A DNA stretch of 52,440 nt from an uncultured Elusimicrobia bacterium (GTDB taxonomy: Bacteria; Elusimicrobiota; Elusimicrobia; Elusimicrobiales; UBA9959): NCBI GenBank assembly GCA_903873295.1, contig CAIQNV010000068.1, forward strand, positions 1 through 52,440. The letters run 5' to 3'. Shown one piece after another: positions 14,047 to 21,794 of the stretch. Under the pieces are notes generated by a model. That model was not told the origin of the DNA. It was given only the letters and a program-made list of their open reading frames with translations, and searched no databases. Each line of letters opens with the position of its first letter. Within the stretch, counting starts at the first letter, position 1. Both the position numbers and the translations under genes were made by a program.

Positions 14047-15908
14047 TATTTTTTCCTCCCTATAGCCTGCGACGGGCAGGTCTGCATGCAGGAACCGTCC
14101 CCTATGCAGAGCTCGGTGTTCACCGTAACGGAGCCGTCCGGCTGCCTTATAAACGAAGGGCAGGCGAACTCGGCCGCGCAGACATAATGCCGCGCGCAGC
14201 TGCCCTGAGCCACTTTCACGGGCTGGGTCTTCAAGCCGGGACTGTTCCGGCGCCGCTCGCGCATGAATTTAAGCATGCAGGGGTGACGGGCTATCACTAC
14301 CGCGAAACCCTTGTGTCCCATGGCGGCTTTCAGGTGGTCGGCGAGCCTGGGCTGGTCGTAAGCGTCGCATTCGCGCAGGAATTTAACACCCAATTTCTCT
14401 ATTATCTCGAACAGCGCCAGACGCTCGCCGATCTCGCCGTTGCCGGGCCGGGGCTGGTGGCCGGTCATGGCCGTGGTGCCGTTATCCAGCAGCACCAGGG
14501 TGATATCGCTGTCGCGCGACGCCGCGTTCACCAGGCCGGGCATTCCGGCATGGAAGAAGGTTGAATCTCCCACGAAGGCGACAACTTTGCGGCTTGAATT
14601 ATTCAGGGCCAGGCCGGAGGCGGTCGAGACGGAATGCCCCATCGAGAACAGCACCTCTCCCATTTTGTACGGCGGCAGGAAGGCCAGGGAATGGCAGCCT
14701 ATATCGCCGACCGTTATGGCGCCCGGCGGCAGCGCTTTTTTTACGGCGTGGAAAGCGGAGCGGTGGCCGCAGCCGGGGCACAGCTGCGGGGAGCGCGGGG
14801 CGGGCGCGGGAAAGGCGCTTTTTACAGGCGCCGGGAAAAGGGCGGGCCAGGGAACGGCTATGGCGGCCCGCGCGCGCTCGGGCGTCATTTCACCCATCAG
14901 CTCCCCATGACCGCGCCGTGAATGTATGAGGCAGCCGAGGCCTCCGTCAAAGGCCAGGGCTTTTATTTCCGTCTCCATTACGCGGTCGAGTTCTTCCAGG
15001 ATATAGACCTCGTCATGCGCGCGCAGGAATTCCGCGATTAGTTTCTCAGGCAAGGGATAGGTCAGGCCCAGCTTCAACAGGTCTACCGGGGCTCCGGCGG
15101 CGCGCAGGGTTTCAAGCAGGCAGAGCGCCGGTAGCCCGGCGGCTATCGCGCCTAAACGTTTCTCTCCGGCGGCAGGGGATCTATGGGCGATATTAAGAGC
15201 GCTCTTCTCTCCGTAAGCGGCCCAGGCCTCCAGTTTTTCGAGCGCGCGCTTCTTAAGCGGGAAGACGGCGGCGGTTATCGGGACATAAGGTCCGTTCGCG
15301 GCGTCGAAACGCGGCGTCCAGTCATGCCGCGGCGGCAGGGCGCCGAACTTTACGGTTTCCCGGGCGTGGCAGACATGGGTGGTGAGGCGAAGGAAAACCG
15401 GGGCGCGGCGTTCGCGGGCCAGGGCGGCGGCCTCTTTGTACATTACATGAATTTCGGAAGGAGAGGCGGGCTCGAAGACCGGGATATAGGCCATGCGGGC
15501 GAACCAGCGGTTGTCCTGCTCGTTCTGGGAGGAGTTGGCGCCGGGATCGTCGCCGAGGACGACGACCATGCCGCCCAGAAGTTCCATGAGGGCGAGCTGC
15601 ACGAGCGAATCGGCGGCGACGTTCAGGCCTACGGATTTGAAGAAGACGGCGGAAGGGTGGCCGTTGAGGGAGGCTCCGGCGGCCATCTCGAGGGCTACCT
15701 TTTCGTTCACGGCGAACTCAAAATGGCAGGGGCGGTCTTTTTCCGGAGGGGCGAGCAGGGCGTCCGCTATCTCGGGGGTGGGCGAGCCGGGGTAGCTGGT
15801 GACTACGGCGGTTCCGGCTTCGGCCATGGCGCGGGCCAGAGCGTGGTTGCCCATCACCAGCGCGCTAAAACCTTCTTTTTCGGTCATCAATCCCGATAAT
15901 GAAAGCAT
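14046..15908 (-). CDS. iorA: Indolepyruvate:ferredoxin oxidoreductase, alpha subunit
   Basis: Catalytic TPP- and Fe-S-containing subunit. The N-terminal pyrimidine-binding domain begins ALVMGNHALARAMAEAG and has SYPGSPTPEIADAL; the middle holds LCPGCGHRSAFHAV; the TPP domain has GDIGCHSLAF...FSMGHSVSTASG and FVGDSTFFHAG, LLDNGTTAMTGHQPRPG. The C-terminal ferredoxin-like region has Cys groups CARHYVC..EFACPSF and LCIGDGSCMQTCP. In the last group the first inter-Cys spacing is C-x5-C rather than C-x2-C-x2-C, so that cluster may lack a classic ligand. AAGGAG lies 7 nt before the ATG. Confidence 0.95.
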   Translation of the reverse strand: MLSLSGLMTEKEGFSALVMGNHALARAMAEAGTAVVTSYPGSPTPEIADALLAPPEKDRPCHFEFAVNEKVALEMAAGASLNGHPSAVFFKSVGLNVAADSLVQLALMELLGGMVVVLGDDPGANSSQNEQDNRWFARMAYIPVFEPASPSEIHVMYKEAAALARERRAPVFLRLTTHVCHARETVKFGALPPRHDWTPRFDAANGPYVPITAAVFPLKKRALEKLEAWAAYGEKSALNIAHRSPAAGEKRLGAIAAGLPALCLLETLRAAGAPVDLLKLGLTYPLPEKLIAEFLRAHDEVYILEELDRVMETEIKALAFDGGLGCLIHSRRGHGELMGEMTPERARAAIAVPWPALFPAPVKSAFPAPAPRSPQLCPGCGHRSAFHAVKKALPPGAITVGDIGCHSLAFLPPYKMGEVLFSMGHSVSTASGLALNNSSRKVVAFVGDSTFFHAGMPGLVNAASRDSDITLVLLDNGTTAMTGHQPRPGNGEIGERLALFEIIEKLGVKFLRECDAYDQPRLADHLKAAMGHKGFAVVIARHPCMLKFMRERRRNSPGLKTQPVKVAQGSCARHYVCAAEFACPSFIRQPDGSVTVNTELCIGDGSCMQTCPSQAIGRKK

Positions 15909-15979
15909 TAAGTGCTCCTTAATTCTATTTTTTCGCCGCCAAAGAATTTCTCAAAACATCTCTCCCGTCTTCATTATCT

Positions 15980-15985
15980 ATAATA
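15980..15985 (-). promoter_or_regulatory. Promoter -10 TATTAT for iorAB
   Basis: On the minus strand CTTTTTGTATTATAGATAAT. The TTTTTGTATTAT form recurs at 17683, 32714 and 50644 on the plus strand. It lies about 70 nt before the iorA ATG. Confidence 0.55.
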
Positions 15986-16018
15986 CAAAAAGCCGGGGCA
16001 TTATCCTGGAACCGCACA

Positions 16019-16058
16019 TAAAAAAACCCTTTGGCATATTTGCCAAAGGGTTCTTTTT
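16019..16058. terminator. Bidirectional terminator AACCCTTTGGC...GCCAAAGGGTT
   Basis: Perfect 11-bp arms with a 6-nt loop, an A-run before and a T-run after. It terminates the minus-strand gene at 16162 and insulates iorAB. Confidence 0.9.
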
Positions 16059-16161
16059 AAGTCGTCCTCAGGAACCAGGATCCGCTTACCTGCCGCCTAC
16101 AGCGGGACATAATTTTCTTCTCTCTGTCCCGGAGCCGCAAGTTCCTTACCGACGGGAACAA

Positions 16162-16632
16162 TTACCTTGTATTCCTCTCCGAGGCGGTTACGACCTTAGA
16201 GGTGGAATCCTTTCCAAGGATCTTGACCGAGGCGGTGGCCGTTTTTGTGTAGGTGACGACTACCGAGCAAAACGCGCCATCCGTAGCCGCCAGTATGTTG
16301 TAGGCCCCGGGGGTGCTGGTTTTGGGATCGACCAATATCCGCACCACCGTGACTTCAGCGTCGCTGCCCGTCACCTTCCCGCAGATTTCGGCGAGGCGGG
16401 TGCTCGATTCGATCATGTTGAAAGAAGTTATCTTCAAGACAGGTTCTCCGGCCGCCGCAGCCGCTCCCTCGGGAGAAGGAACTGAGTTAAGACCAGTTCC
16501 GACCACAATACCACTCAACTGCGTGATAGCCGCTGCCTTATCCTGTGCCGTCTCGGCCCATGCCGTTCTTCCCAGGGTTGCGGCGAGAGCCAGCATCCCG
16601 ATGATAAGCGCTACTGTGCCATGTTTTTTCAT
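16162..16632 (-). CDS. Small secreted protein of unknown function
   Basis: Family not recognised. The internal ATG starting MKKHGTVALIIGM is chosen, giving a signal peptide of about 27 residues (cleavage near AWA-ET); AAAGGG lies 10 nt upstream. An in-frame ATG 39 nt earlier would add a charged leader. The mature protein of about 130 residues begins with a helical segment and an Ala-rich stretch (GAAAAAGEP), then a beta-rich domain with two Cys (EICGKV, GAFCSVV) that may pair. It has its own extended -10 promoter on the minus strand and a strong terminator. Confidence 0.72.
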   Translation of the reverse strand: MKKHGTVALIIGMLALAATLGRTAWAETAQDKAAAITQLSGIVVGTGLNSVPSPEGAAAAAGEPVLKITSFNMIESSTRLAEICGKVTGSDAEVTVVRILVDPKTSTPGAYNILAATDGAFCSVVVTYTKTATASVKILGKDSTSKVVTASERNTR

Positions 16633-16764
16633 ATGTTTTTTCCCTTTGTGCCTCTCTAAGAGGGGCATCATATCTCTCTCTAAATCCCCAGGCCGAACTG
16701 CGCGACCCTGGAACAGGGGGCATTGTCGATCAGTTAACTAACTTATTCTCAATCCCTTGAAAAT

Positions 16765-16770
16765 ATTTTA
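16765..16770 (-). promoter_or_regulatory. Extended -10 promoter TATGCTAAAAT
   Basis: On the minus strand TTATGCTAAAATATTTTC has a TGn extension and a TAAAAT box. It drives the gene starting at 16632 with a leader of about 125 nt. Confidence 0.6.
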
Positions 16771-16847
16771 GCATAAGAGAATAGGCGCCAGAAGATTTTT
16801 TTAAAACTTAACTGCGCGGGCAGGGATTATGACTAATTCCCATTTGC

Positions 16848-16853
16848 TAGAAT
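16848..16853 (+). promoter_or_regulatory. Promoter -10 TAGAAT of the second DTW gene
   Basis: TTCCCATTTGCTAGAATATT closely parallels the promoter of paralogue 1, so the duplication seems to have included the promoter. Confidence 0.6.
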
Positions 16854-16868
16854 ATTTTTATTAAGCGG

Positions 16869-17570
16869 ATGGCCCCGGTGGTTCAAACTTTCATGTTAAA
16901 AAAAACCGATCTTTCAAAAGAGGTACAAAGCGCTAACCGCGAGGAGTGCTATGTCTGTTATAGGGCGAAGAAAAACTGTTTATGCGGCAGCATAAAACCC
17001 TTCCCTACGAGGATGCGCTTCGTGATCCTCATGCATGCCAAAGAAGCCAAAAGACAAAAGACGGGGACAGCCCGGCTTGCGAAATTATGCCTGAAGAACG
17101 CGGAGCTTTTAATAGGGACCGATTTTACGCGGGATGAACGGGTTAATTCTCTGCTGCAGGACCCCTCCTATTACCCTTTGGTCCTGTACCCCGGACCAGA
17201 AGCCGTGAATTTCAAAACCCTGGGGAAGGATCTCTCCACGGAAGGGAAAACTCTTCTGATCTTTGTTATCGACGGGACCTGGGAATGCGCCAGGAGACTT
17301 TTATACAGAAGCCGGAATCTCCGCGCCTTGCCCCGGCTCTCTTTTTCCCGCGGCTATACCTCCCAATTCGCGATAAAAAAACAGCCCAGGGAACATTGTA
17401 TTTCCACCATAGAGGCCCTCTACTATTTATGCAAAGAGGCGGAAGAAGCAGGCTATGAAAACCTTAAGGCGCAAAGCGAGAACCTGATATTGGTTTTTAA
17501 AAAGCTGGTAGAGACCCAGCTTAATTATTCGAAGGGAAAAGGCAGAAGGGGGAGCGGCCTCAGGTCTTGA
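16869..17570 (+). CDS. DTW-domain protein, paralogue 2
   Basis: Close paralogue of the protein at 12716, sharing long identical runs such as NCxCGSIKPF, SLLxDPSYxP, VLYPGPEAVNFKTLGKD, VIDGTW and LPRLSFSRGY. Cys pairs CYVC and CLC are retained, as is DGTW. A second in-frame ATG at 16893 aligns with the start of paralogue 1 and is a plausible alternative, since neither has a strong ribosome-binding site. Likely also a SAM-dependent tRNA-uridine aminocarboxypropyl transferase. The two copies flank iorAB on the opposite strand. Confidence 0.84.
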   Translation: MAPVVQTFMLKKTDLSKEVQSANREECYVCYRAKKNCLCGSIKPFPTRMRFVILMHAKEAKRQKTGTARLAKLCLKNAELLIGTDFTRDERVNSLLQDPSYYPLVLYPGPEAVNFKTLGKDLSTEGKTLLIFVIDGTWECARRLLYRSRNLRALPRLSFSRGYTSQFAIKKQPREHCISTIEALYYLCKEAEEAGYENLKAQSENLILVFKKLVETQLNYSKGKGRRGSGLRS

Positions 17571-17582
17571 AATTCAGCATTA

Positions 17583-17611
17583 CCGCCGGGAAATCCGGCG
17601 GTTTTGTTCTT
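17583..17611 (+). terminator. CCGCCGG-GAAAT-CCGGCGG terminator
   Basis: A 7-bp stem followed by TTTTGTTCTT, a variant of the common hairpin, directly after the second DTW gene. The rest of the gap to 17871 holds a promoter and no gene. Confidence 0.8.
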
Positions 17612-17682
17612 GTAAGAGTGTGAGCGGCTTGGCCCCGGGCTTTGTGCGTTACGGGGTTATTGAAAAAATACTGCCGCTTTTG

Positions 17683-17688
17683 TATTAT
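17683..17688 (+). promoter_or_regulatory. Promoter -10 TATTAT (TTTTGTATTATAG)
   Basis: Matches the TTTTTGTATTAT promoters elsewhere. It precedes the 17871-21186 operon with a leader of about 175 nt in which no riboswitch was recognised. Confidence 0.5.
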
Positions 17689-17870
17689 AGTTCGGGGCGC
17701 GTTTTTGACTTTTAGGGGGGATATGTTTCATATTCCAGTTATTTTTTTACGTTTAATTACGCTTCGGCCCCAGAACAACCGGCTATATGCCCCTGCCGGT
17801 CCCCGGCGGCTAGTTGCTGCTTCTCATACGGTACAGCTTTATGTTTGATCCAACTTCGTGGAGGGCACAC

Positions 17871-18407
17871 ATGACAGCCAAAATGCTCGCGGCAGGTTTT
17901 ACGGTCTTCCTGATCTTATCCGGTACGGCCTGCGCACAGGCGCCGGCCAGGGCGGGGACCGGGAAGCGCTGGGTGCTGGTGGTTTTCCCGTTCAGGAATA
18001 ACACGGCAGATGCGGCGCCGGACCCTCTCAGCCTTGTGTTCATGGAGGAGGTCACGGCCCAGCTTACCGAGACGCCGAAACCCTATCTGAAAGTGGTAGA
18101 GCGCAAAGAGCTGGAGAAGATCCTGGCGGAACAGAAACTTGCGCTCTCGGGCGTGTTCGACCAGGCGACAGCCGCGCAGATGGGAAAGCTGCTGGGCGCG
18201 AACGCGTTCGTGCTGGGAGGGTTCCAGGAGATCGAGAAGAAGCTGCTGGTGACCGCGCGGGTGGTGGACGTCGAGACCGGTGAGATACTGTTCGCTTTGA
18301 GGGCCGAGGGTAAACGACAGAAGGCGCTCAAGATATCGAAAAGCATGGCCAAGGACCTGTCGGAGAAGTTCAAAAAACTGCAACCAAAAACGGAGGATAA
18401 ACCATGA
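17871..18407 (+). CDS. Secreted CsgG/FlgO-like protein
   Basis: Periplasmic or outer-membrane-associated protein with a CsgG/FlgO/TolB-N type fold. ATG 17871 follows GGAGGG at 5 nt; an upstream in-frame start lacks this. Signal peptide at about residues 1-23 (ILSGTACAQA); the Cys there is not in a canonical lipobox. The family pattern is clear: WVLVVFPFRNNT, FMEEVTAQL, VVERKELEKILAEQKLALSGVFD, AQMGKLLGANAFVLGGF, RVVDVETGEIL. Its TGA overlaps the next ATG (ATGA), so it is the first gene of a coupled operon. In this superfamily such proteins form or gate secretion channels or flagellar rings; here the role is open. Confidence 0.78.
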   Translation: MTAKMLAAGFTVFLILSGTACAQAPARAGTGKRWVLVVFPFRNNTADAAPDPLSLVFMEEVTAQLTETPKPYLKVVERKELEKILAEQKLALSGVFDQATAAQMGKLLGANAFVLGGFQEIEKKLLVTARVVDVETGEILFALRAEGKRQKALKISKSMAKDLSEKFKKLQPKTEDKP

Positions 18408-19510
18408 ACCTGATACTGACACTGTGTTTCAGCCTGCTTTGTGCCGCGGCGCAGGCGGCGGAACCCGAGACCTACAGCAAAGCCGGCTATTTTGCGGACT
18501 ATAAGAACGGCTATTTCGTCGAGTTCGGGGCCAGCTACGGCGCGTTCAATATCCGTATCGAGGCTCCGAACAAGCATGAGCGCAGCCGTATCGTGAGCGA
18601 CAGGTTCCGGTTGTGGATCTACACCTTCGCCGCGCCGGACGCTCCGCTGACGGATGACGCCTACGCCACCGCCGCCATCAAGGGCATCTTCCCGCAGCGG
18701 GACGATGCCGGCATAAAGGGGTATGTCGGCTATCTGAAGCCCCAGTTCATAAAGAACGAAACCCCCCGGCAGGCGCGGCGGCCCGCAGTTACCGTCGGGT
18801 TAATACCCGGCGCAGAAGAGACCTCCGGCTTCATCTACTATAAAACTTCGCCGGGGATCGCCATCCTGGCCCAGGCCGGCAGCAAGGACCAGGAGGCCTG
18901 GGACGCGGTGATCGCCAATATCCGCAACCTCCGGCTGTTCGAGACCGAGGCTTATTCCATCAAGGACAGGGTCTATGCGGACAAGGAGTACGGGTTCTGG
19001 CTCACCTGCCCGGACAAGTGCCTGTTCAGCCCGGGTTCAGGGGACGTGAAGACCGATCCTCTGACCGCGCAATTCTACATTCATCCGGATGTGGACCCCG
19101 AAAGCTCCTTCAAGGGCAGGGTGTACGTGGTTGATAACGAGGCAGAACTGTCGGATGCGGAACTGATGGATGACGCCATTAAGCGCGTGGACTCGCTGCC
19201 CCCGGTGCTGGACGCGGAAGGGAAAGCCCGGCGCATCACGGACCTGGTAAAGCCGATAATCACCAAGACCTCCTATCCGCAGGCCGGCGCCGGCCTGAGG
19301 TATATGTATCACGCCGCGAAACCCGCCCAGGTGGCGGCCTCCTTCGACCTGTTCCGCAAGGGCAAGTGGGCTTACCTGGTGCAGGTGTATTTCAGGCCGG
19401 ATGTCGACCCGGCGGACAAACGGCTGGCGGAGGTGGTGGAATCCGTGGTCAAAGGCTTCTCGTTCACTCCGCCCGCCAAACCGGCGGCTGAGAAAAAGGA
19501 AGGGAAATAA
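18404..19510 (+). CDS. Secreted protein of unknown function, middle gene of the CsgG-like operon
   Basis: Not recognised. Signal peptide at about residues 1-19 (LLCAAAQAAEP). The protein appears to contain two related halves: each has an aromatic KxGYFxxYKNG / VYADKEYGFWL opening, a central beta region, and a final segment of the form WDAVIANIRNLRLF / LAEVVESVVKGFSF. A Cys pair is present in the second half (LTCPDKCLF). The C-terminal tail is Pro/Lys-rich. It overlaps the upstream gene by 4 nt and ends 2 nt before the downstream GTG, so it is co-translated with two CsgG-like proteins and probably works with them in the envelope. Confidence 0.75.
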   Translation: MNLILTLCFSLLCAAAQAAEPETYSKAGYFADYKNGYFVEFGASYGAFNIRIEAPNKHERSRIVSDRFRLWIYTFAAPDAPLTDDAYATAAIKGIFPQRDDAGIKGYVGYLKPQFIKNETPRQARRPAVTVGLIPGAEETSGFIYYKTSPGIAILAQAGSKDQEAWDAVIANIRNLRLFETEAYSIKDRVYADKEYGFWLTCPDKCLFSPGSGDVKTDPLTAQFYIHPDVDPESSFKGRVYVVDNEAELSDAELMDDAIKRVDSLPPVLDAEGKARRITDLVKPIITKTSYPQAGAGLRYMYHAAKPAQVAASFDLFRKGKWAYLVQVYFRPDVDPADKRLAEVVESVVKGFSFTPPAKPAAEKKEGK

Positions 19511-19512
19511 CC

Positions 19513-21186
19513 GTGCTTCTGCGCGCGGCGCTGGCCGTGCTTTTGTGCGCGTCCGGCGCGCGTGCGCAGCCGCAGGAGGCCAAGCCCCTGCGCGTGGGCG
19601 TGCTCGGGTTTAAGGACACCATCGGCCTGGCGAACCGCTCCTACCTGGAATCGGGCATCCAGGAGAGCTTGATCAGCGGGTTATTGTCCCTGGCCCCGTC
19701 CAGGCGCGTCCAGGTGCTGGAGCGCGCCTATTTCGAGGGCCTGCTTAAGGAAGCCCGCCTTCAGCGCACCGGCCTGGTGGACGCGAAGAATGCGGGCGCC
19801 CTGTCCAGGCTGCTCAAGGCGGATCTCCTCCTTTCCGGCGAGTTCGACCTTAATAACGACAGGATAGTGATCCGGGCGAGGCTCACCGACCTGAGGACCG
19901 GCCAGCCGGTCGCTTCAGATATGAAGGTTGAGGGGCCTTACGACGAGCTCTTCGACCTCTATGAGAAGCTGTGCCTTAAAGTGTTCAAAGAATTGAACCT
20001 GGCCGCCGCGGATAAAGAGGCGCCGCTTTTTTCCACGCTCCGGCACGGCACCACCAACCAGGACGCCTACGCGGAGTACGTGGCCGGCCGCGACGCGCTT
20101 ATCTTCGGCACGGATTGGGAGGGCCAGCTTCAGTCGGCGCTGGCTCATTTTGAGAAGGCGGAGCAGCTTGACCCCGCCTACGCCCTTGCCCTGGTCGGCA
20201 CGGCGCAGGCGGCCTACTACCTGGCAGTCTATAACAGGGACCTTGAGCGCTACGCCAAGTCCCTGGAAATGACGCACCTGGCGATGAAAAGATCCTACGC
20301 CGCGCTGAAGCTGGCTCCGGAACTGCCGCAAGCCCTGGGCGTGCGCGCCATCGTGCTCCACCAGTTGAAATACTTCTACGAAGGGCTGCTGACCCTTAAA
20401 GAGAAGGGTTACAAATTCCCGGAGTATCTGCCGGAGTACGACTCTCCCCTGGAACTCCAGCGGCTGGGTATCGACGACGCTTTCAAGCGGGCGCTGGCGG
20501 CTAACCCCTACGCCGTGGATATAATAACCGCGAAAGCGGCCAACGACTTCGTCGACGAAGCCGAGGCTATGGCCATCCGGGAGGCCAGGGACGCTATAGA
20601 GGCCGAGCCGCTGTTCCTGACCCCAAGGCTGAACCTCGCCACTTACTATCTGTCACAGGACAGGACCAAGATGGCCGAAAAGACCCTGATAGACGCCGAG
20701 ACACTGGCCCAGGACAACCTGCCCGTGCTGTGGGGCATGGCCGAGGCTTCGCGCAAGCTCTCGAAACCAGAGCGCGCGGACTATTATCTGGGCCGCGCGT
20801 TCAAGCTGCAGCCGGACAATCCCGTCACGCGGCGCATGCGCGCCGTTCTGAAACAGGACGCGGGCGACTGGGAGGCGGCCGTGAAGGAATACGACGAGGC
20901 GGTGCGCCTCAATCCTGAGGGGCGGCAGGTGCGCCTGAGCCGCGGGCTCGCTCTTGAAAAACTCGGCCGGCCGGAAAAGGCCAGGGAAGACTATTATTGG
21001 ATCCTCAGAAATTGGGGTTCTACCGATCACTCGGTTCTGGAAAAAACCTGCGACAGGCTGCTGGAGGACAAGGAGCACCGTGCCGACACGGACGCCGTGC
21101 TTGAAGAAGCGCAAAAACTCGGACCGAATTCCGAGATCGAGTACTGCGCTTTTAAGCTTCATGCCATGATGTCGCTCAAGCTTTAA
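19513..21186 (+). CDS. Secreted CsgG/TolB-N-like protein with TPR repeats
   Basis: GTG start after GGAAGGG. Signal peptide at about residues 1-19 (GARAQP). Residues 25-150 resemble the CsgG/FlgO fold (LRVGVLGFKD, QVLERAYFEGLLKEARLQRTG, LLKADLLLSGEFDLNNDRIVIRARLTDLRTGQPV). The rest (about 185-545) is helical with TPR units, such as ALAHFEKAEQLDPAYALALVG and WEAAVKEYDEAVRLNPEGRQ. The layout pairs a possible pore or ring-associated domain with a protein-binding scaffold. Third gene of the operon. It likely acts in the periplasm with the two upstream products; the exact process is unknown. Confidence 0.8.
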   Translation: MLLRAALAVLLCASGARAQPQEAKPLRVGVLGFKDTIGLANRSYLESGIQESLISGLLSLAPSRRVQVLERAYFEGLLKEARLQRTGLVDAKNAGALSRLLKADLLLSGEFDLNNDRIVIRARLTDLRTGQPVASDMKVEGPYDELFDLYEKLCLKVFKELNLAAADKEAPLFSTLRHGTTNQDAYAEYVAGRDALIFGTDWEGQLQSALAHFEKAEQLDPAYALALVGTAQAAYYLAVYNRDLERYAKSLEMTHLAMKRSYAALKLAPELPQALGVRAIVLHQLKYFYEGLLTLKEKGYKFPEYLPEYDSPLELQRLGIDDAFKRALAANPYAVDIITAKAANDFVDEAEAMAIREARDAIEAEPLFLTPRLNLATYYLSQDRTKMAEKTLIDAETLAQDNLPVLWGMAEASRKLSKPERADYYLGRAFKLQPDNPVTRRMRAVLKQDAGDWEAAVKEYDEAVRLNPEGRQVRLSRGLALEKLGRPEKAREDYYWILRNWGSTDHSVLEKTCDRLLEDKEHRADTDAVLEEAQKLGPNSEIEYCAFKLHAMMSLKL

Positions 21187-21206
21187 AGCTGCGGCCAGTG
21201 ACTATC

Positions 21207-21212
21207 TAAACT
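21207..21212 (+). promoter_or_regulatory. -10 TAAACT in leaderless arrangement
   Basis: TCTAAACTAAAAACTATG: the box ends 7 nt before ATG and there is no Shine-Dalgarno. It suggests that the gene at 21220 has its own leaderless transcript. Confidence 0.5.
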
Positions 21213-21219
21213 AAAAACT

Positions 21220-21735
21220 ATGCGCCTATCTATCCTGTCTCTTGCACTTCTTTCCGGTCTGCTGCTCTCCGTTACGCCCCCGGCCGAGGCCGCCGGAAAA
21301 TCCCGGGCGGCGTCCAAAGCGTCCGACTATAAAGAAATCCCGGCGCTGAACTGGGGCGTTGTTTCAGCGGGCTTTGTAGAAGTTTTTAAACTGCGCAACA
21401 GAGAGATAGAATCGGCCGAGCCCAACCGTTACTTCCCGGGCTCCGTGGCCTTCGCGCTGGGCCGTTTAGATGAGTCCGGGCATTACCTGATGCTCAAGTG
21501 TTCCTCGGCGGATAGCTGCGGCGGCAACAGGGACGCGCTGGAAGATCGCCTGGTGTACGCTACCCTGCTGCAGGTCGTGCGCACCCCGAAGGCCCCGAAG
21601 GACCAGCTCTATAACGCGAGCACTTGGGAACTGACCCCCTTGGGAAACAAGTACATCGAAAAGCTGCGCAAGCGCTACCCGGACCTCCCGACCCGCCTGG
21701 GCAGGCTGATAAGAGCCGCCTTCGCCAGCCAGTAG
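21220..21735 (+). CDS. Secreted protein of unknown function
   Basis: Family not recognised. Signal peptide at about residues 1-25 (SVTPPAEAAGK). The mature part has a beta-rich centre with a Cys pair (LKCSSADSCGG) and ends in a helical Arg/Lys-rich stretch (YIEKLRKRYPDLPTRLGRLIR). It follows the CsgG-like operon by 33 nt and has a possible promoter of its own. A canonical terminator follows. Its context suggests an envelope role alongside the upstream operon. Confidence 0.7.
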   Translation: MRLSILSLALLSGLLLSVTPPAEAAGKSRAASKASDYKEIPALNWGVVSAGFVEVFKLRNREIESAEPNRYFPGSVAFALGRLDESGHYLMLKCSSADSCGGNRDALEDRLVYATLLQVVRTPKAPKDQLYNASTWELTPLGNKYIEKLRKRYPDLPTRLGRLIRAAFASQ

Positions 21736-21767
21736 AAGCAGATCAGGGCCGCTGTGGCATACGAGAA

Positions 21768-21794
21768 CGCCGGGGAAGCCCGGCGGTTTTGTTC
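21768..21794 (+). terminator. CGCCGGG-GAAG-CCCGGCG terminator
   Basis: Perfect stem followed by GTTTTGTT. It lies between convergent genes and overlaps the last base of the rlmN stop region. Confidence 0.85.
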
